A stretch of DNA of 64,000 nucleotides from the NCBI GenBank assembly GCA_036426205.1, contig CM071574.1, positions 11,784,099 through 11,848,098 on the forward strand. The letters run 5' to 3'. The translations under genes were made by a program, and so were the position numbers. Shown one piece after another: positions 1 through 13,019 of this stretch. Every line of letters begins with the position of its first letter. Within the stretch, counting starts at the first letter, position 1. The notes below the pieces were generated by a model that saw only the letters and a list, made by a program, of their open reading frames with translations, was not told where the DNA came from and searched no databases. This DNA is from Ascaphus truei (lineage: Eukaryota; Chordata; Amphibia; Anura; Ascaphidae).

Positions 1-8
1 TTAAATCC

Positions 9-25
9 GCTCGCCCGGGGCGAGC
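9..25. repeat. short GC palindrome
   Basis: An almost perfect inverted repeat (GCTCGCCC, one spacer base, GGGCGAGC) just upstream of a (TA)n tract. It may be the end of a longer element that continues outside the window. Confidence 0.5.
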
Positions 26-50
26 AAATGTATAGGTTTGTCGAACACTG

Positions 51-51
<1 letters not shown>

Positions 52-92
<41 letters not shown>
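52..92. repeat. (TA)n microsatellite
   Basis: Uninterrupted alternating TA dinucleotides. Confidence 0.97.
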
Positions 93-96
<4 letters not shown>

Positions 97-766
97 TAAA
101 GATACATTAGAGTCACACTAATTAACCACTCACACTGCATGGAGCAATTTGCATGGCTCTTCTGTTTCATGGACACAGATTCACTCCACAGCCTAATAAT
201 TGAGATTGCTTGCGTTCAACACTACATTGCTGGAAACAATTAAAGATATGATTGCATTTAGTAGTTCAACCATAAATGAGATACAAGTGCACTGCTTATC
301 CTAATTACCAAAGAAGCATGCGTCATCATGTAGGTGTGAACGCTAAAACTCCCTCTAAGTACATAGCCCCTGTGTACCCTGAAGCCATTTGCTTCTGTGT
401 TAGAACTTGCCAGTTTGATTTTTAATGCTTACCACATTTTTTTTAGAAGGTTTGCTATTTTGACTAAATTATTCTCAAATAAATATCTGCAAATTTTACC
501 TGTTTTTTTAGATTCTGTGAATAAATTGCACATATCTCACGATATAAAACGGCTATAAAAAATATATCACAATTTTACATAGTGAAAAGTATTTAAGTAG
601 CGCTATTCAAGGAAAGCACATTAGACAGAGAACACTAGAAGTGAATTTGTTGGATAATGGAATTCCAATGTTTTCATTACCTAGCACGCCACACACATGT
701 TCCATGGTAAGGACATTGAGTGGCCTTGACAACTTGCATCTAAAAAAATGTAACTATACTGTAGGT
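93..766. other. anonymous AT-rich DNA
   Basis: No coding stretch, terminal repeat or tandem array recognised. Short open frames here show no family resemblance. Confidence 0.6.
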
Positions 767-931
767 CAGGGGTCTCCAAACTCAGTCATCAGGGCCGCCA
801 ACTGGCTGACTTTTATGGATATCCTTGTTTCAGCACAGACTGAGCCACTGATTGAGCCACTGGTGCTGAAACAGGGATATCCATAAAAGCTGGCTTGGGC
901 GGCCCTTGAGGACTGAGTTTGGAGACCCCTG
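767..931. mobile_element. hAT-type miniature element, family 1, copy 1
   Basis: A 165-bp near-palindromic element that begins CAGGGGTCTCCAAACT and ends with its complement AGTTTGGAGACCCCTG. Flanking octamers CTGTAGGT (759-766) and CCATAGGT (932-939) match at 6 of 8 positions, as expected for an old 8-bp hAT target duplication. The interior holds the family blocks GCTGAAACAGGGATATCC and TGAGCCACTG. Related copies lie at 13170, 41441, 44221 and 52779. It has no coding capacity and would have depended on a transposase made elsewhere. Confidence 0.85.
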
Positions 932-1331
932 CCATAGGTCATGGTTTTAGAATTACTGACATTTTGTTTTCTTGTTTTACTTGGTAAATTATATTTTCTT
1001 CTGTCTCACAAATTTGCTCTACAAAATCAAATGTCTCATTACTCAAACTGTAAAGGGCCTATCGAAGTTACCCAGATGCAAAACCAGGAAAGAACTGTTG
1101 CAAAAAACAGCACCAAATCAATCAGTACAATGCCATAACTTTCCATTGGCTTGTTTTTCTTTGATAAATCAATCCCCCAACCCCCCAGTTTTACACCATG
1201 GAGACTTTGATAAACAACTCCCAGGTGTATGTGGTTTAAGCAGCATTGCCTTCAAAATCTATTTTTTTAAATAAATCAGTTGTGTAGTATTAGATAATAC
1301 TTACTGAATTGTTACCATTATTTGTTTTTTT
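932..1331. other. anonymous AT-rich DNA
   Basis: No feature recognised. The open frames at about 940-1270 have no recognisable domain and overlap T-rich sequence. Confidence 0.55.
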
Positions 1332-1525
1332 TTAATGAGTTTTAATGTATTATGTTTCCTTGTGTTTTTATAGCAACCATTTACAAACACACGCACATCC
1401 TCTTTTGAATTAGGCAGCCATACTGTGTTCCCGGGGAAGCAGGATCTTCAACGATCGATCCCGGGAGAATGGATCGATAAGCAGCATAGGTAATTACATT
1501 GCCTTAAAGGCAAGGAACTACGTTT
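1332..1525 (+). repeat. interspersed repeat, shared with 50660-50822
   Basis: The stretch TAGCAACCATTTACAAACAC, then GGCAGCCA, ACTGTG, GGGAAGCAGGATC and TAGGTAATT recur in the same order at 50660-50822. An extra segment around 1446-1480 contains ATCGATC and CCCGGGAGAATGGATCGAT. This is an unclassified repeat seen in two copies in the same orientation. Confidence 0.7.
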
Positions 1526-3646
1526 TCTCAGAATAATGTGGTTTAATAAGCTTATTGTAATTAAAATGACAGAAAACATTAAGCATTTTGATAAATCTGA
1601 CACACCAGAGGTTAATTTTAGCTGTTAGGATGCCTGACATTAATTATTTTTTATGACAGTCAAGGCCCTTCCTGTTTCTATGTTGATCTAGAAAGTGAGC
1701 TTAGCTATGCGGGTTATCCTTGATGGTCCACTAAAAATGAAATATGCATATTATGGAAGTCTGGTGACAGTATCCAGATTTTGGGCTGTCAGCCTCAAAG
1801 GAACCTCACATTCTTGAAATATCTCATGTGACTAACAGAGATAGGTGACAAACAAGTCACTGTTTAGTTTGAGGTCTATACCAGAAATGAAAGATATTTT
1901 GTATCTCATGTGATACATAAGAATACAACATACATATTTCTAGCCAGTAGGTTCAGCTGTTCAATTGAGTCCAAAAATACTGAACTAGTTGAATTGCATA
2001 TGTGAGATATCCATTTGTCACTCAAACGGAGCACTAAAAACATAACATTTAGTATCCAGGCGCACATATTAAGTATACAGACGCAACAGTGAAGATGGCG
2101 CTATTCCAAATATTATAAAAATTAAGTTAGAAAGTCTTTTTTATATTCAGGCAATTTTTAAAATACTTTTTTTTCCCCTTTAGCCATAAAAATATAATCT
2201 AGAGAGATTGATGGAAGGGGTGGGCAAGGACCCACCCAGAAAGGTGGTCTTATCCTGTTTGCAAGGCAGAAGAATAAAAAGCTTGCATTTTGATTAAGAT
2301 TTTAACCAAGGGGGAGTTTTATGCCAAATAGACACATGAAATCTCAATCTCAACCCAAGACCCTTTGAGGCAGAATCTGATGAATGTTTGGTAACATACG
2401 GAATGTTAGGGAATTCTGTTTATCCTTTGTATTTGATGAAACTGTCTGCCTTTAGTATATTGTATGTCTTTATAATAATCTTTTTCTGTAAACTAAACAC
2501 TGTACTACTTTTGTATATTAAATCTAAACTTTAATAAGTATAATTTTGAATATGATTGAACTGGCATTTTTGGACACATTGTGCAACAACAGATTTTTGT
2601 GTGTTACGTGCATATTTTCTATAGTAAACAGGGACCAAACACTCCGCAAATTGCATTTTGATAACTCTATGGTGTGGCAGCGGTTAAAGATATATTGTGA
2701 CGGATTGAGGAGAGATATTATTCATATGAGGGACTTTGCGCAGATGAAGATTGAATCAGCTAGATAGTTGTGTGTATTAGCCCTTGTTACATATACAAGT
2801 CATGTGCCCACAAGTTTGCCTTATTAACAACACCATCTCTGTGTATGTTTTCTAAAGGATATTCTGATCTAACATTATATACCTGCCTTGCAATGAACGC
2901 AAACAATTTTAGTATATTCTAGCTACACTAGTTTAAATTATAAGGTTTGCTAACTTGTATTATCCTAGTATTAAACCTTGTTAAATATATATATTTTATA
3001 GACTAATTAGGGATGTATGCAATGTCACTCTACTGAAGAATTTCACAGTGCCATTGCTTATATTTTAAGATCCATGGATTTCAAAATGTATTTTCCCTAA
3101 TTATTCCCTTGTTTTCAGGTTGCCTGGTTTGGAGTATTTAAAAATGCCATAACAGTAGAACAAAATGTAGTTTACTGTCCAATTAACAAATCTAGTAGCT
3201 TGCTCTGCCACTCAGTGAATTATAATTCCTTGGTCATAAATCAGTACAAGAACTACTTAAGCATGCACCTTATAATCAACGCTACAGGAATTGGCTGCAG
3301 TCCATCTAGTTCAGCACTAAAATGTACAGCATTATTTTATTCAAGTAACACATTAACAGAACTGTACAACCATTTTGATTTTTTTTCCAGATGATCTAAA
3401 AGCATCATTGCTCCAAGCCTTTATCCCTTTTTAGATAAATGCTTTTTTCATAATAGTACATTTTTCTTTTCATTTGTAGATATGTGTCAACAATAAATAC
3501 CTCTACAGTATTTGGGGAGGAGATTGTCTTTTGTATGTTTGTGGCATCCTTGTGAAAGCCAAACAAACTGATCACAGACCACCTCATTTTATTAGCTGAT
3601 TAGACATGCACAATTTCAGCACATTGTATGTAGTCTTCTTTGCCAC
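1526..3646. other. anonymous AT-rich DNA
   Basis: About 2.1 kb with no coding stretch, terminal repeat or microsatellite of note. The 73-codon open frame at 2546-2767 shows no domain. Confidence 0.55.
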
Positions 3647-3649
3647 TAA

Positions 3650-4082
3650 GGCCCGGGCCATAGAGGGGGGGAGCCGTGCTGCACCGCGCTGACGCTGAGG
3701 CTCGCCTGCAGAAGCTGTGCGATTCCATGCACATACAGGTGAGCCAGCGTCCGCGATCGGAGGTGGGGGGAGACTGAGGGAGGTGGGGCAGTGACGTCGC
3801 TGGGCCAATCGCCCGCGACGCACTGACGTCGACGTCACGGCGCCGACGTCATGGCGCCGACGTCACGGCGCCATGACGTTGACGCAGCCCCGCTCTCATT
3901 GGAGGTTTTCAGCTGACAGCGCGCTGAAAAACAGCTTGGCCTCGGCTGAAAACTCCAAAGCCTGAGCACACCTGCGGACGCTCGCGCGAGCCCCCTCTCA
4001 AGGCATCCTCATTGAGGATGCAGGGGCTCAGCGCTGAGCGTCCGCACGCCTCAGCACGGCCTGTCCTTCTATGGACTCGGCC
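3650..4082. mobile_element. Harbinger-like miniature element, GC-rich
   Basis: This 433-bp GC-rich island in AT-rich DNA has imperfect terminal inverted repeats: GGCCCGGGCCATAGA at the left, and TCTATGGACTCGGCC at the right. A TAA trinucleotide flanks both ends (3647-3649 and 4083-4085), the TWA-type target typical of PIF/Harbinger elements. The interior holds an array of GACGTC/GGCGCC motifs at about 3822-3880 and several short inverted repeats such as TTTTCAGC/GCTGAAAA. The open frames are GC-driven and not gene-like. Confidence 0.6.
3822..3880. repeat. GACGTC/GGCGCC tandem motif array
   Basis: GACGTCACGGCGCC-type units repeated about four times. They contain palindromic TGACGTCA-like, CREB-type half sites and GGCGCC. 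Confidence 0.75.
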
Positions 4083-6017
4083 TAAAGCTATCACTGATAA
4101 CATAAATGACATGACTTACCCCTGCCTTGAGATCAGGGATAGGCTTTTACTCCATGACACCGACAATCACAGCAACCAATAATATCACACCAGTAAATAA
4201 TAGACAAATCATTGGAAGAAACTGGTCACAGCTTCATTTATGAATACAGAAGCTGACCAAACTAGTGCTACCCATCTAAGTTGCTGCCCCACAATATCAA
4301 AGCCGGGTGATACCCCCGCGTGTTCCCCTATATGTCAACAGCATCCCAGGCCATTTGGTCTGAAAACACACCACACCACTAAAAGGACACCACCATAATG
4401 ACTGCCTGAGCGAGGTATGACCCTGCCTTCCCCATAACCTCCCCATTTATAGCCAACTTTTGCCATGGTTCCCAACCCAAGTAAACATTTTTCTTTCTAC
4501 TCACTTCTTAATAAGGAGGTATGACATGCTGGTTAAGGTGTTGAATACAACAGCTTTTGATTTAAACTCCTGGCTTGGCTACTAACACCATGGGACAGAC
4601 ATTTAGCAAGTCATATGGGGGTTATGTAATCATGTACTTGTCAAAATAAAAAAAAAATATTTTGCCACTCTGTGCTCTATGTTTTCCAAGCGGAAGGTGA
4701 TGGTATGAATAGTAAAATTGTATATTAAAATATAAAATGGGACATTGTAATTGCAGACATTCTGTAAACAAAAGTTAAATCTACATAGTTATTTTTCCCC
4801 CTATAATTATGCACAGGATGTTGCTAGGAAAAGACAGCTACAGTATGTGGTATTGTATGTTTAAAATTATACAGTTGATTTAAAAGCGAGATTGAAACTT
4901 ATATACAGTAGCATCCCCCTGTTTTTTATGATTTACATTTTTGCATGAATAAAAACAATACGCTATAGGAACCACTAGTACTCAGTGGGTAAATGGACCA
5001 TGACCACAATTGAATGACAGCAAGCTTGGGATGGGGCAGTACCAATGCAACAATGAGGCAAGAAAGGTTGCATGTCCCCGAGGCTCAAATCCACCCAAGG
5101 TTTGTTTCACAGCAGTTAGGCGCTAATTGAGGATGTTCTGCATGAACTCAATGCCACAGCAGCTGCTGCTGGTTTCTGCAGCTATGGCCAGTTTCTGCAT
5201 TTTTCTAAAGATGCAGATTTCTATGGGGAATGTATACAGTATGCTAATAAATAAGAGGGAAAAAAGGCAATAGAGCCAAAGACATATTAATGATGTTTAA
5301 GGAAAATACAAATATAACAATGTATATTCTCTAGCTGACACCCATGGTCAGTAAGGACCCCACTCTACTGTTCCTCATTCCCTGTTTATTATATGAGGGA
5401 TGGAATGTGAACATATGGAAATGCAGTTCACTCCCCCCCCCATCCCCCGAACATTTAAAAAAGTTTGAGAATTCCAAAAATATTTTTTCAAATTTTTACC
5501 CCAAAATCTTCGTGTGAAATTATCCTTAGCCAGAGACTATATTCAGGCAACATCCACACCCTGAATTATGGCTTCTGCTGGAGCAGGGAGAGAAAAATAG
5601 CGAGAGAGACGTTTGTGACTTTACAAAAACTCTATCTCTATATCTCCACATGTATTTCAAGGTCTGAGAAAATACACTTGGCTTGGTTTGCAAATGTAGT
5701 CAAAAAGATTACACATCTCTACTCTTCATCATTATTTGTTCTCAGACCTGAAGTCATCTCCCCCTTTTGGTACTGGCATTCAGTTAGTATACACCAGTGT
5801 ACATTGCTGCAGTGATTCAGGTCACCAAAAACCGTTCCACGTATCACCAAAAGGTTCCTTGGTGCTGTAGAATAGATGGTGAAAAACATTAATAAAAAAT
5901 ATTACCAATTTCACATATATAAACACTGTAGGTAAGGAAGTCCCTACTCAAAGCAAATATCTTCATGTGTTGATAAATTAATCAATATTGCTATGATGGC
6001 GCTCGAAGGTAAAAGAG
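4083..6017. other. anonymous DNA
   Basis: No coding or mobile sequence recognised. A C-run (CCCCCCCCC) lies near 5431. Confidence 0.55.
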
Positions 6018-6096
6018 AGACAGGAGAGGAGAGGGAGAGAGAGAAAGAGAGAAAGAGAGAAAGAGAGAAAGAGAGAAAGAGAGAAAGAGAGAAAGA
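6018..6096. repeat. (GAGAAA)n purine microsatellite
   Basis: Tandem AGAGAGAA units, all purines on the + strand. Confidence 0.95.
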
Positions 6097-7535
6097 GGAG
6101 AGAGATTGACTGACTGACTTTCCACTCCTGGCGAAATTTGTACAACAGGCACACTGTATATGTTTAAAAATTGATGTGGGAAGTTATAAACAAGTGTATG
6201 ACCTCTGGGACAGCTTGTTGATTGAAATGTATATTGAGATAACTTAATATTCATATTTGGATGACACCTGTCAACTAATGACAAGAAAAAGAAAGTGTGC
6301 CAATCCCAGCTGCTACCATATGTATGTGCTTTTTAAGAAAAATATCTACACAAGCTCCTCCACTATCTTTTGTGGTCATGTTTCAATTCCCATTCACTTA
6401 GATAAATCCTTGTGTTCTTCCCTTAAAAGGATTCAATGTAATATAACCCAGTGAAACAAATGTAAAGCAGTGTTTAAAATGTATGAAGTAAAATAAATAT
6501 TTTCCTAATACTGTCCATTTATGAGATATTCATTTATGTGTAATAAAAATGGAAGACATTTGCTAATGCTTTAAGTGCCTTAATTATACTACATTTAACT
6601 AAGTGTGCATTTGCATATGGAAATACATATTATTTACAATGAATAATGTATAGTCTATATAAGTCCGACCAACTCTATCTCCAAAGGCTCACAAAAACCA
6701 TCACAGGTTTCTAGGGCAACAAATTCATATGCAAATTAACTTGCTTTACATTTGACCTGGGATGATTACACACAAAGGAAATGAGTACGGTACATACTTA
6801 AACATCTTTATACATCCTGAGTAGACCAGTTGAGCTATATATCCTTCATACAGCTGTCTGTCTGTTTTCTAAATCTTAGCCTTCCTTGAACTAAGTTTGA
6901 AAACCAACGATGTGGAGAGCAATCAGGCCCTTAGAGGTCGTCTGATTCTTAGGTGAGGCGAGCGCAGTGAATGATGAAAAGCGCCTGAAGCTACTGCATG
7001 CTAACCTGCAGCCCTTGCATAGCATTCTCACAACACTTTTTGTGATAGGCTGCAAGACAAATAAGTCTACAGGAGCCTTTTCTTGAAACGTGATATTGTC
7101 CTAATGAATTCCTTAGCTGTTATAATTCTTTCAAGATATTTTTATCTACAGAACCAAGCGTGTAGTACTTAGTTTACATTATGCATTGCAGTGGTCATCT
7201 TGATAAGTCCTTTATCTGCAAGAGGGGCCAACAATGCATTGCCCCGTAAATGAAGAGGATAAGGACAGGAGGGCAGGTCTCAGTTACTGATGACTAAGTA
7301 GTCACCACAACCCAAAAGTAATTGTTCCATAGAGTATTTAGAATCAGCATTTTTATGAATATCTTAAAGCAGCAGTCCACCCTGACATATAAATATATAA
7401 GTGTCGAAGGGAGACATTCTGGATCCACCGGTTGGGGACATTAACCCCCGGGGGTCTAAATAAATGCCTGGATACCAGTACTCTGGTATGAGCATTAGGT
7501 TCGGTTCTGTTCTTGTGCACTTTGGTCCATTCCAC
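6097..7535. other. anonymous DNA
   Basis: No gene or repeat recognised. The segment at about 6890-7160 has more balanced composition and is listed as a possible conserved non-coding candidate, by impression only. Confidence 0.5.
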
Positions 7536-7539
7536 TCAT

Positions 7540-7850
7540 CTCTGTAATCTCCTTCCCTCCCTCCCTTTTTCCTTCCCTCCATCTTCTTCCCAATCTGTTG
7601 TCCCCCCTTCCCCCCTTCCCCTTTTCCATTTCCCCCCCCCCCCTCCCCTTCCCTCCCCTTTTTTCCCTTTCCTCTCCCTCTCCCTACCCCCTTTTTTCCC
7701 CTCTCCCCCCCCTTTGCCCTCCCCCATCCCTCCTCCCCCCGCTCTCCCCCCTTTTTCCTCCCCTCCCTTTTACATTATTCCCACAATCACCTCCATATTG
7801 TCCGCCCCCCCACTTTTTTTTCCCCCTCCTCCTTTCCTACTATCCTATTT
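7540..7850. repeat. ~300-bp polypyrimidine tract
   Basis: Almost pure C and T on the + strand, with runs such as CCCTCCCCTTCCCTCCCC. The long overlapping open frames (7513-7881, 7598-7978 and minus-strand counterparts) are produced by this composition and are not genes. Confidence 0.95.
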
Positions 7851-7865
7851 TATTTACTTATTTTT

Positions 7866-9590
7866 TACTCATTTATTTTAATTTACATTCATTTATCCTT
7901 GTGAATTATGCCCTTCATACCTATCTTTGTGCTCGGACAGTTTATTTTTGTATATATCATGTATTGATGCAAATTTAGCCATCATGCATGGTATGTGTGC
8001 AGCTTTAAATGTCTGAACACACAGAGCTGTCTAATTCTTTTGGGATTGATATATTCATATTTTTACAATTGAATGTACATTTATGAGATTTGTTATGTTT
8101 AATATTTTGATGTAAATATTTATAATGTTATAGGAATATTGAATGTAGATTGTCTATTAATACTTTCTTCTTTAATTTAATTGGTATATGTTTAATATTG
8201 TTTTTTTTAATTTTTAGTTATTGTTTTATTTTCTTCTTGAGTTTATATATGATATTAGTTGTATTACTGGGGATTTCGCTCAATCCATAATTATATAAAC
8301 CTTAGACATTTTTATATCTAATTACATCTGAGGCTCGTTTTTAGGGGCATAAATATCATAAATTGATGTACCAATCGGATTGTAGACATCATCGTATATA
8401 TACCTAGCCCACCACTGTTCATGAACAATCCAATCCTTTGATAAAGTTGCATTATTGTGACGAAACGCGTCAGGGCCGTAAATTACGACATACGATTCAT
8501 CGACGTTGTCTGCATGCTTTACGGCCGGAGCGTGCAGGACAGCCATTGAGGCCTACTCTGATGACACATTGCATTGAGAGGACTTCATTTGTATCGCAGA
8601 AAGGACAGACTACTGTCGGATGCATTGCCCAAGGGTTCCGTTGGATTCTAATACGATCACGAGACGGCCTGCATCGTGGTGATAATAATTTTGTCACAAA
8701 TTGCTTGTTTTTCACTTATACTTTGTAAGTGTTTTTATCCCCCAAGACACCAACCCCTCCCTATCATTAATGTACAGAGGATCACACAATGAGGGCGTGC
8801 CGCACCCTCTGTTTCTATCCTTCTCTTTTCTATAGAATTTGCCTTGAAGTGGTCTTCCTGTGAGAGCTCTGCCGTGGACCCCTGGATCCTGTATCAATCC
8901 CTGTATAACCCCATCGGACTCATTTTGGGTTTGGACTTTAACAATTGGACATTTTTTTATTTTTTTATAATTTTATTATATCTTAGTTATTATGTTTGGT
9001 ATAGAGTGTTTAGTTAGTCATATTTAATTTTAAGCATACTCACTATAGGATTGTTTTTTTATCTTTGAACATAGTATTTTTGCAAAGGTTTTTATTGTTC
9101 ACGGTTTATGAAGCTGGCCGCTACCGAAAATAACATCACATTTTTCCTATCTCTGTCTAACCACTATATGATATCCGTCTATAATCAATCAATAACAACA
9201 CTGTAATCATTACTGTATACTCTACCTGCATATATACTATCATACTTAATATATAATATCCTATACTAACTAAATATATATATATCATAACTAAAATTAC
9301 TCATACTAGTGGAGACTTAATGTCTATTATCCTTGTGTATATCATATAACACACGTATACATCAAATAGGTATCCTGACACATTCGCGCTCGCTTTACGC
9401 TTGTAGGTCTCTTTGGTGTTCTCATTCCTCTAGTCTACCATCTCCTTCGTTAATCACTCCCTGTTCCGGGTTCTCACCCCCCCCCATCGTCGCTCTTTAT
9501 CCTCGTCGCTTCTCTCCCTGTCCATGCCGTTTACTCATAATCTAGATAATATATCTATATATATATAAATATATATCTATACTTGTCTTA
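7866..9590 (+). mobile_element. Penelope-type terminal repeat with AT-rich tails
   Basis: The central part (about 8330-8940) has the features of other Penelope terminal repeats here: a hammerhead-like core ending CGAAACGCGT, a GC-richer stretch just after it, and long AT-rich flanks. No reverse transcriptase or endonuclease reading frame survives. Assignment rests on the shared core and overall layout with 21247-21700 and 31100-31480, so it is an inference. Confidence 0.45.
8435..8473 (+). ncRNA. hammerhead-like core, degenerate
   Basis: CCT, TTGATAA, a weak hairpin (GTTGC/GTGAC, with wobbles), GAAA, CGCGT, C, AGG. The CCT/AGG pair is a potential stem I. The core differs from the CUGANGA consensus at two positions (C to U, G to A), so self-cleavage is unlikely. 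It resembles 31211-31247. Confidence 0.45.
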
Positions 9591-9900
9591 GTTTACTGTA
9601 TAAAATTGTTTTCATTAACTGAACCAGGGGGCTCCCTAAGAGGTGGTCCACAGTCCCTGTGGAGAGACCCCATGGAAAACTCTTGGTTCCCATGGTACAA
9701 GCAGTTTTGGTTGAAAAACTTACAAATGGAAGTCATAGTGTAAACAAAACTCTTTTATCTGACATGTTACTTTAAAAACTAATAGATATAACATTGAGTT
9801 TATTGGCAATTCCTTACCATAATCTAGGCCAGGAATCACACACAACAAACAGAATGTCAAATATTTATAGGGTAACGCAGGGGTGGGGACCTGTCTACGA
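9591..9900. other. anonymous DNA
   Basis: No feature recognised. Confidence 0.5.
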
Positions 9901-9956
9901 CATGTGAATGTTCTTTCTCATAGCTATACGGCGGAGTGCTTTTGTCATTATTTTTA

Positions 9957-9970
9957 CTCACCATAACTCA
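9957..9970 (+). promoter_or_regulatory. PSE-like block in copy A1
   Basis: CTCACCATAACTCA resembles the vertebrate snRNA proximal sequence element (core YTNACCNTAAC). It lies 62 bp upstream of the hammerhead core, as in the other copies. Confidence 0.45.
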
Positions 9971-10025
9971 TGTGTGTACCTTTCTGTAGCCATGACCAGA
10001 TTCCCAATGCATGGCCCATACCCAT

Positions 10026-10076
10026 TCTCAGACTGATGAGACCCACAGAGTCAAAACAGCTGCCTGCCAGTAGGTT
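10026..10076 (+). ncRNA. hammerhead ribozyme remnant, copy A1
   Basis: CTGATGA (10033-10039) is intact, followed by GACCCACAGAGTC and AAAACAGCTGCC. The conserved GAAA has become AAAA, and stem I no longer pairs well. It is probably inactive. Confidence 0.6.
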
Positions 10077-10183
10077 TGCTGTAAGAGCTGCTGCACCTCA
10101 TTACGCATAACCCTGGTTGTAGTGGGTGTACAGTATACTATGTGATTATGGAGTAAGGCAGGTGTGGGTATCTGTCTAAAACT

Positions 10184-10566
10184 AGGGCTACCAGATGGCT
10201 TCAAAAATGTTGGACCCAATGGTGAAAGGTGCGACGCTCTTGAGACACATACACACACCCCTCTCACCTCTCTTTGCTCGATGCTGTTTTCTCCTCTCCT
10301 TGGCCCCACCCCCAAGCCCCTGACTTCACCTCCTGATTGGCTGCATTACCCAGCAGCAGCCAATAAGGGTGAAGGAAGCTGCCCAGCCCCCGAGCAACAG
10401 CCCTGCACTCGGAAATCCTGCGGTCCCCCAAGCCAGTTTGGTCACTAAGTTCAGAGAGCTAATACCAGACACATACATGTTCAGTATTACCTGTATTTAT
10501 TTTTTTACTTGACAGAGTGTCCAAATACTGGACAGTCCGGTTCAATACTTCACATCTGGCAACCCT
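10184..10566. mobile_element. hAT-like miniature element, family 2
   Basis: Starts AGGGCTACCAGATG and ends CATCTGGCAACCCT, imperfect terminal inverted repeats. Flanking octamers CTAAAACT and GTAAAACA match at 6 of 8 positions, compatible with an 8-bp hAT duplication. The interior is GC-rich at about 10230-10440 and non-coding. Confidence 0.65.
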
Positions 10567-13019
10567 GTAAAACATGAATATTCTCATAACTATTTTTTAT
10601 CATTACTGGATGGTGGAGGTTTTATAATACATACTATAATGGGTTTATTATGTTTTGTTTGTTTTTTAATTTTTTAAACCATGTACCTGTACATAGGCAA
10701 AATATATATAATTTAAAAAAATATCTGTACTATTTTTCTACTGTAGGAAAAAGTTATTAAATATTGTGTTAGTCAAAATGGGATCTTATAAGAGAATCTG
10801 ATGAATTGTTATTATCAATCTCAGTGGAGGTACTTTTATTAATCTTCTTACAGTGTTTTCAAGAAGTCACCAGTTGCTATGCTGAGTGAAACACTTTTAA
10901 CACTTTGCTATGGCTAGATACACTTCGATTTACTTACTTTACTTAAGTACTGTATCACACTTTATCGAAAGCTTCCCTGAAAATCCATTCCTTGGTAACA
11001 GCTTGTGCAGAACCCAGGGATCAGACTCATGACAGTAATTAAAGAATTGGACATTAGATGCATGAAATGAGAACAGAATAACTGACCTGAAATTTCTATA
11101 TGTCAACAAATACTTTCCTTAGTCAGAGGGATTGCAGTTATGTACAGAATACTGTCAGAGTATTACTGGAAGCAATGCACGTACTGTAGATGATTTTATT
11201 ATTAGAATGCTAAACAGGCATATTTTCAGTTCAAATACACAGCAGGTGGTGTGCAACTAGATAATAAAAAGATGAAAAAAATCAAAATCAACAAAACACA
11301 AAAGATTTTCAAAGAAACACACTCATCTTTCTTTGAAGGAAACAAAATAAATTAACCGTAATTGTTTACACTAATTTGCAAATACTGTACATACAGTTGA
11401 CGATATACTGTACATCTAATTTCCTGTTGAATTTACTTCCACACAAATAAAGTGGAAATCAAGAATCTAGTTATTTAACGTCTACAAATATATATATAAA
11501 TATATATATATATATTTTTTTTTTTTTAAATATGAAGCTAAATCATTAAGGCAGAAACCACAGTTTTCACTTCAAATAATCTGTACTTTTATACAGTACT
11601 GTAGGTAAGAAACACTAAAAGAGGTTGCACATTGAATTACATTTTAAGGAAATAGTTCTATTTTTCATAATGATCTCTGTTTTAAAATAATATACACACA
11701 AATATCCCAGAAAAATATAAGAACCTTACTTGTTAAGTATATATTCATATTTTATGCCAATAACCATTCAAACAATCAAAATGAACAAATTATAAAATTC
11801 AACACAATAGGGTGCTTGAAGATGTAAAAAAAATGACATTTTGGGAATTATATATTATAATAACATGATTATCTTATAAATTGGTATGAGTATTGCAGGC
11901 CTGTGTGTGTTCAGTGTAGGCACGTTATACTCTTTTATCGCACTAAACTCCACTTTTCTTCTATAATTATCACTTTTATAATTAAGCTTTTCCCCCTCTG
12001 ACATTACTGTCTTTCAGCAGTCACCTTCTGGTACTGTTCTAATTCATTTGCCTCAGACTGTAATATTCTGTTCATTTTTACTTTTGCCTCTCAAGGCAGA
12101 TTAAATATTGTACCCAAACAGACTAATTAATGGGTTAGAGACTGTTAACCTGACTACTGAAAGAATAACAATTAGCTTTATTCCATTAATCATGACCTGC
12201 TTCAAAATGTATTTCTCAAAAACAGTCATGTATTTAATGTATTTAATGCAGGTCAGTTTTAAATATTTCTGCATAACAATAATATTAAATTATGCATAGA
12301 CTTTATTGAAGTGAATGCAGTACGCTGGATCTGATACATTGCATCGTTTAGTTTTTTGTAAAACCATTTCACACTACAGTCCTATGCAAATTAAGGTCTT
12401 TCATTATATTATCATATCTGTTTTTATTCAGATATATTTGACCTGTGTCTCAAATGTGTTCATCTTCCCGGAATCTCTGTGTCTTCTGTACAGAAAACCA
12501 TTCAGTGAAACAGAACAGAAGGGCAGTTGTGTATAACACTTGCTGGACATGTTAGAGTTAAGGAAAAAAAGCACGACTATATTTCAGCGGAACGATGAAA
12601 AGAGAAAAAAAGGAAAGTTCAGAAAATAATTAAAGTACTCCTTATGCAGTAGCAGACAAACAGGGGAAAACTGTGGTTTATTTACAGTACAGTCTCTTCT
12701 AACACTAAAACCCCCTTTTTAGTTTATATGGGAAGGATATTTAGAGGCTCATAATCTATCCGCTGAAGCGGCTAACCTGGGGAATTTTGGACCAAAACAG
12801 CCAGATCGGGCACTTTGGAGGATATAGAAGCCCATTAAAGTGCGATATAATTAGACAGTGCAAAATTATACTATTTATTGATTTAGAAATATATTGATGA
12901 TAAAATATATTTTTTTTTTTGTATCATGGTTCACATCTGTGATTTTCTAAAAAGTCCTTTATAACATAGCATGGATCACAGGAATTTTATCATGGCTGCA
13001 ATATTATTTCCTCCCTTAG
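10567..13019. other. anonymous AT-rich DNA
   Basis: Long AT-rich stretch without recognisable coding or mobile sequence. A short TATATA/T-run tract lies at 11488-11528. The open frames at 12108-12536 have no domain. Confidence 0.5.

Larger units (their letters stand above)
9901..10150 (+). repeat. hammerhead repeat (family A), copy A1, degenerate
   Basis: Contains in order the family blocks TTTTTACTCACCATAACT (9952-9969), a hammerhead core and CCTGGTTG. The layout matches the better copies at 34.3 and 37.3 kb, but identity is low and the downstream octamer block is missing or unrecognisable. Confidence 0.65.

Noticed and set aside
7513..7978. Long overlapping open frames (proline-, leucine- and serine-rich) on both strands
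   Set aside because: They fall in a polypyrimidine tract and change residue type with frame only; no start context, domain or codon pattern supports a gene.
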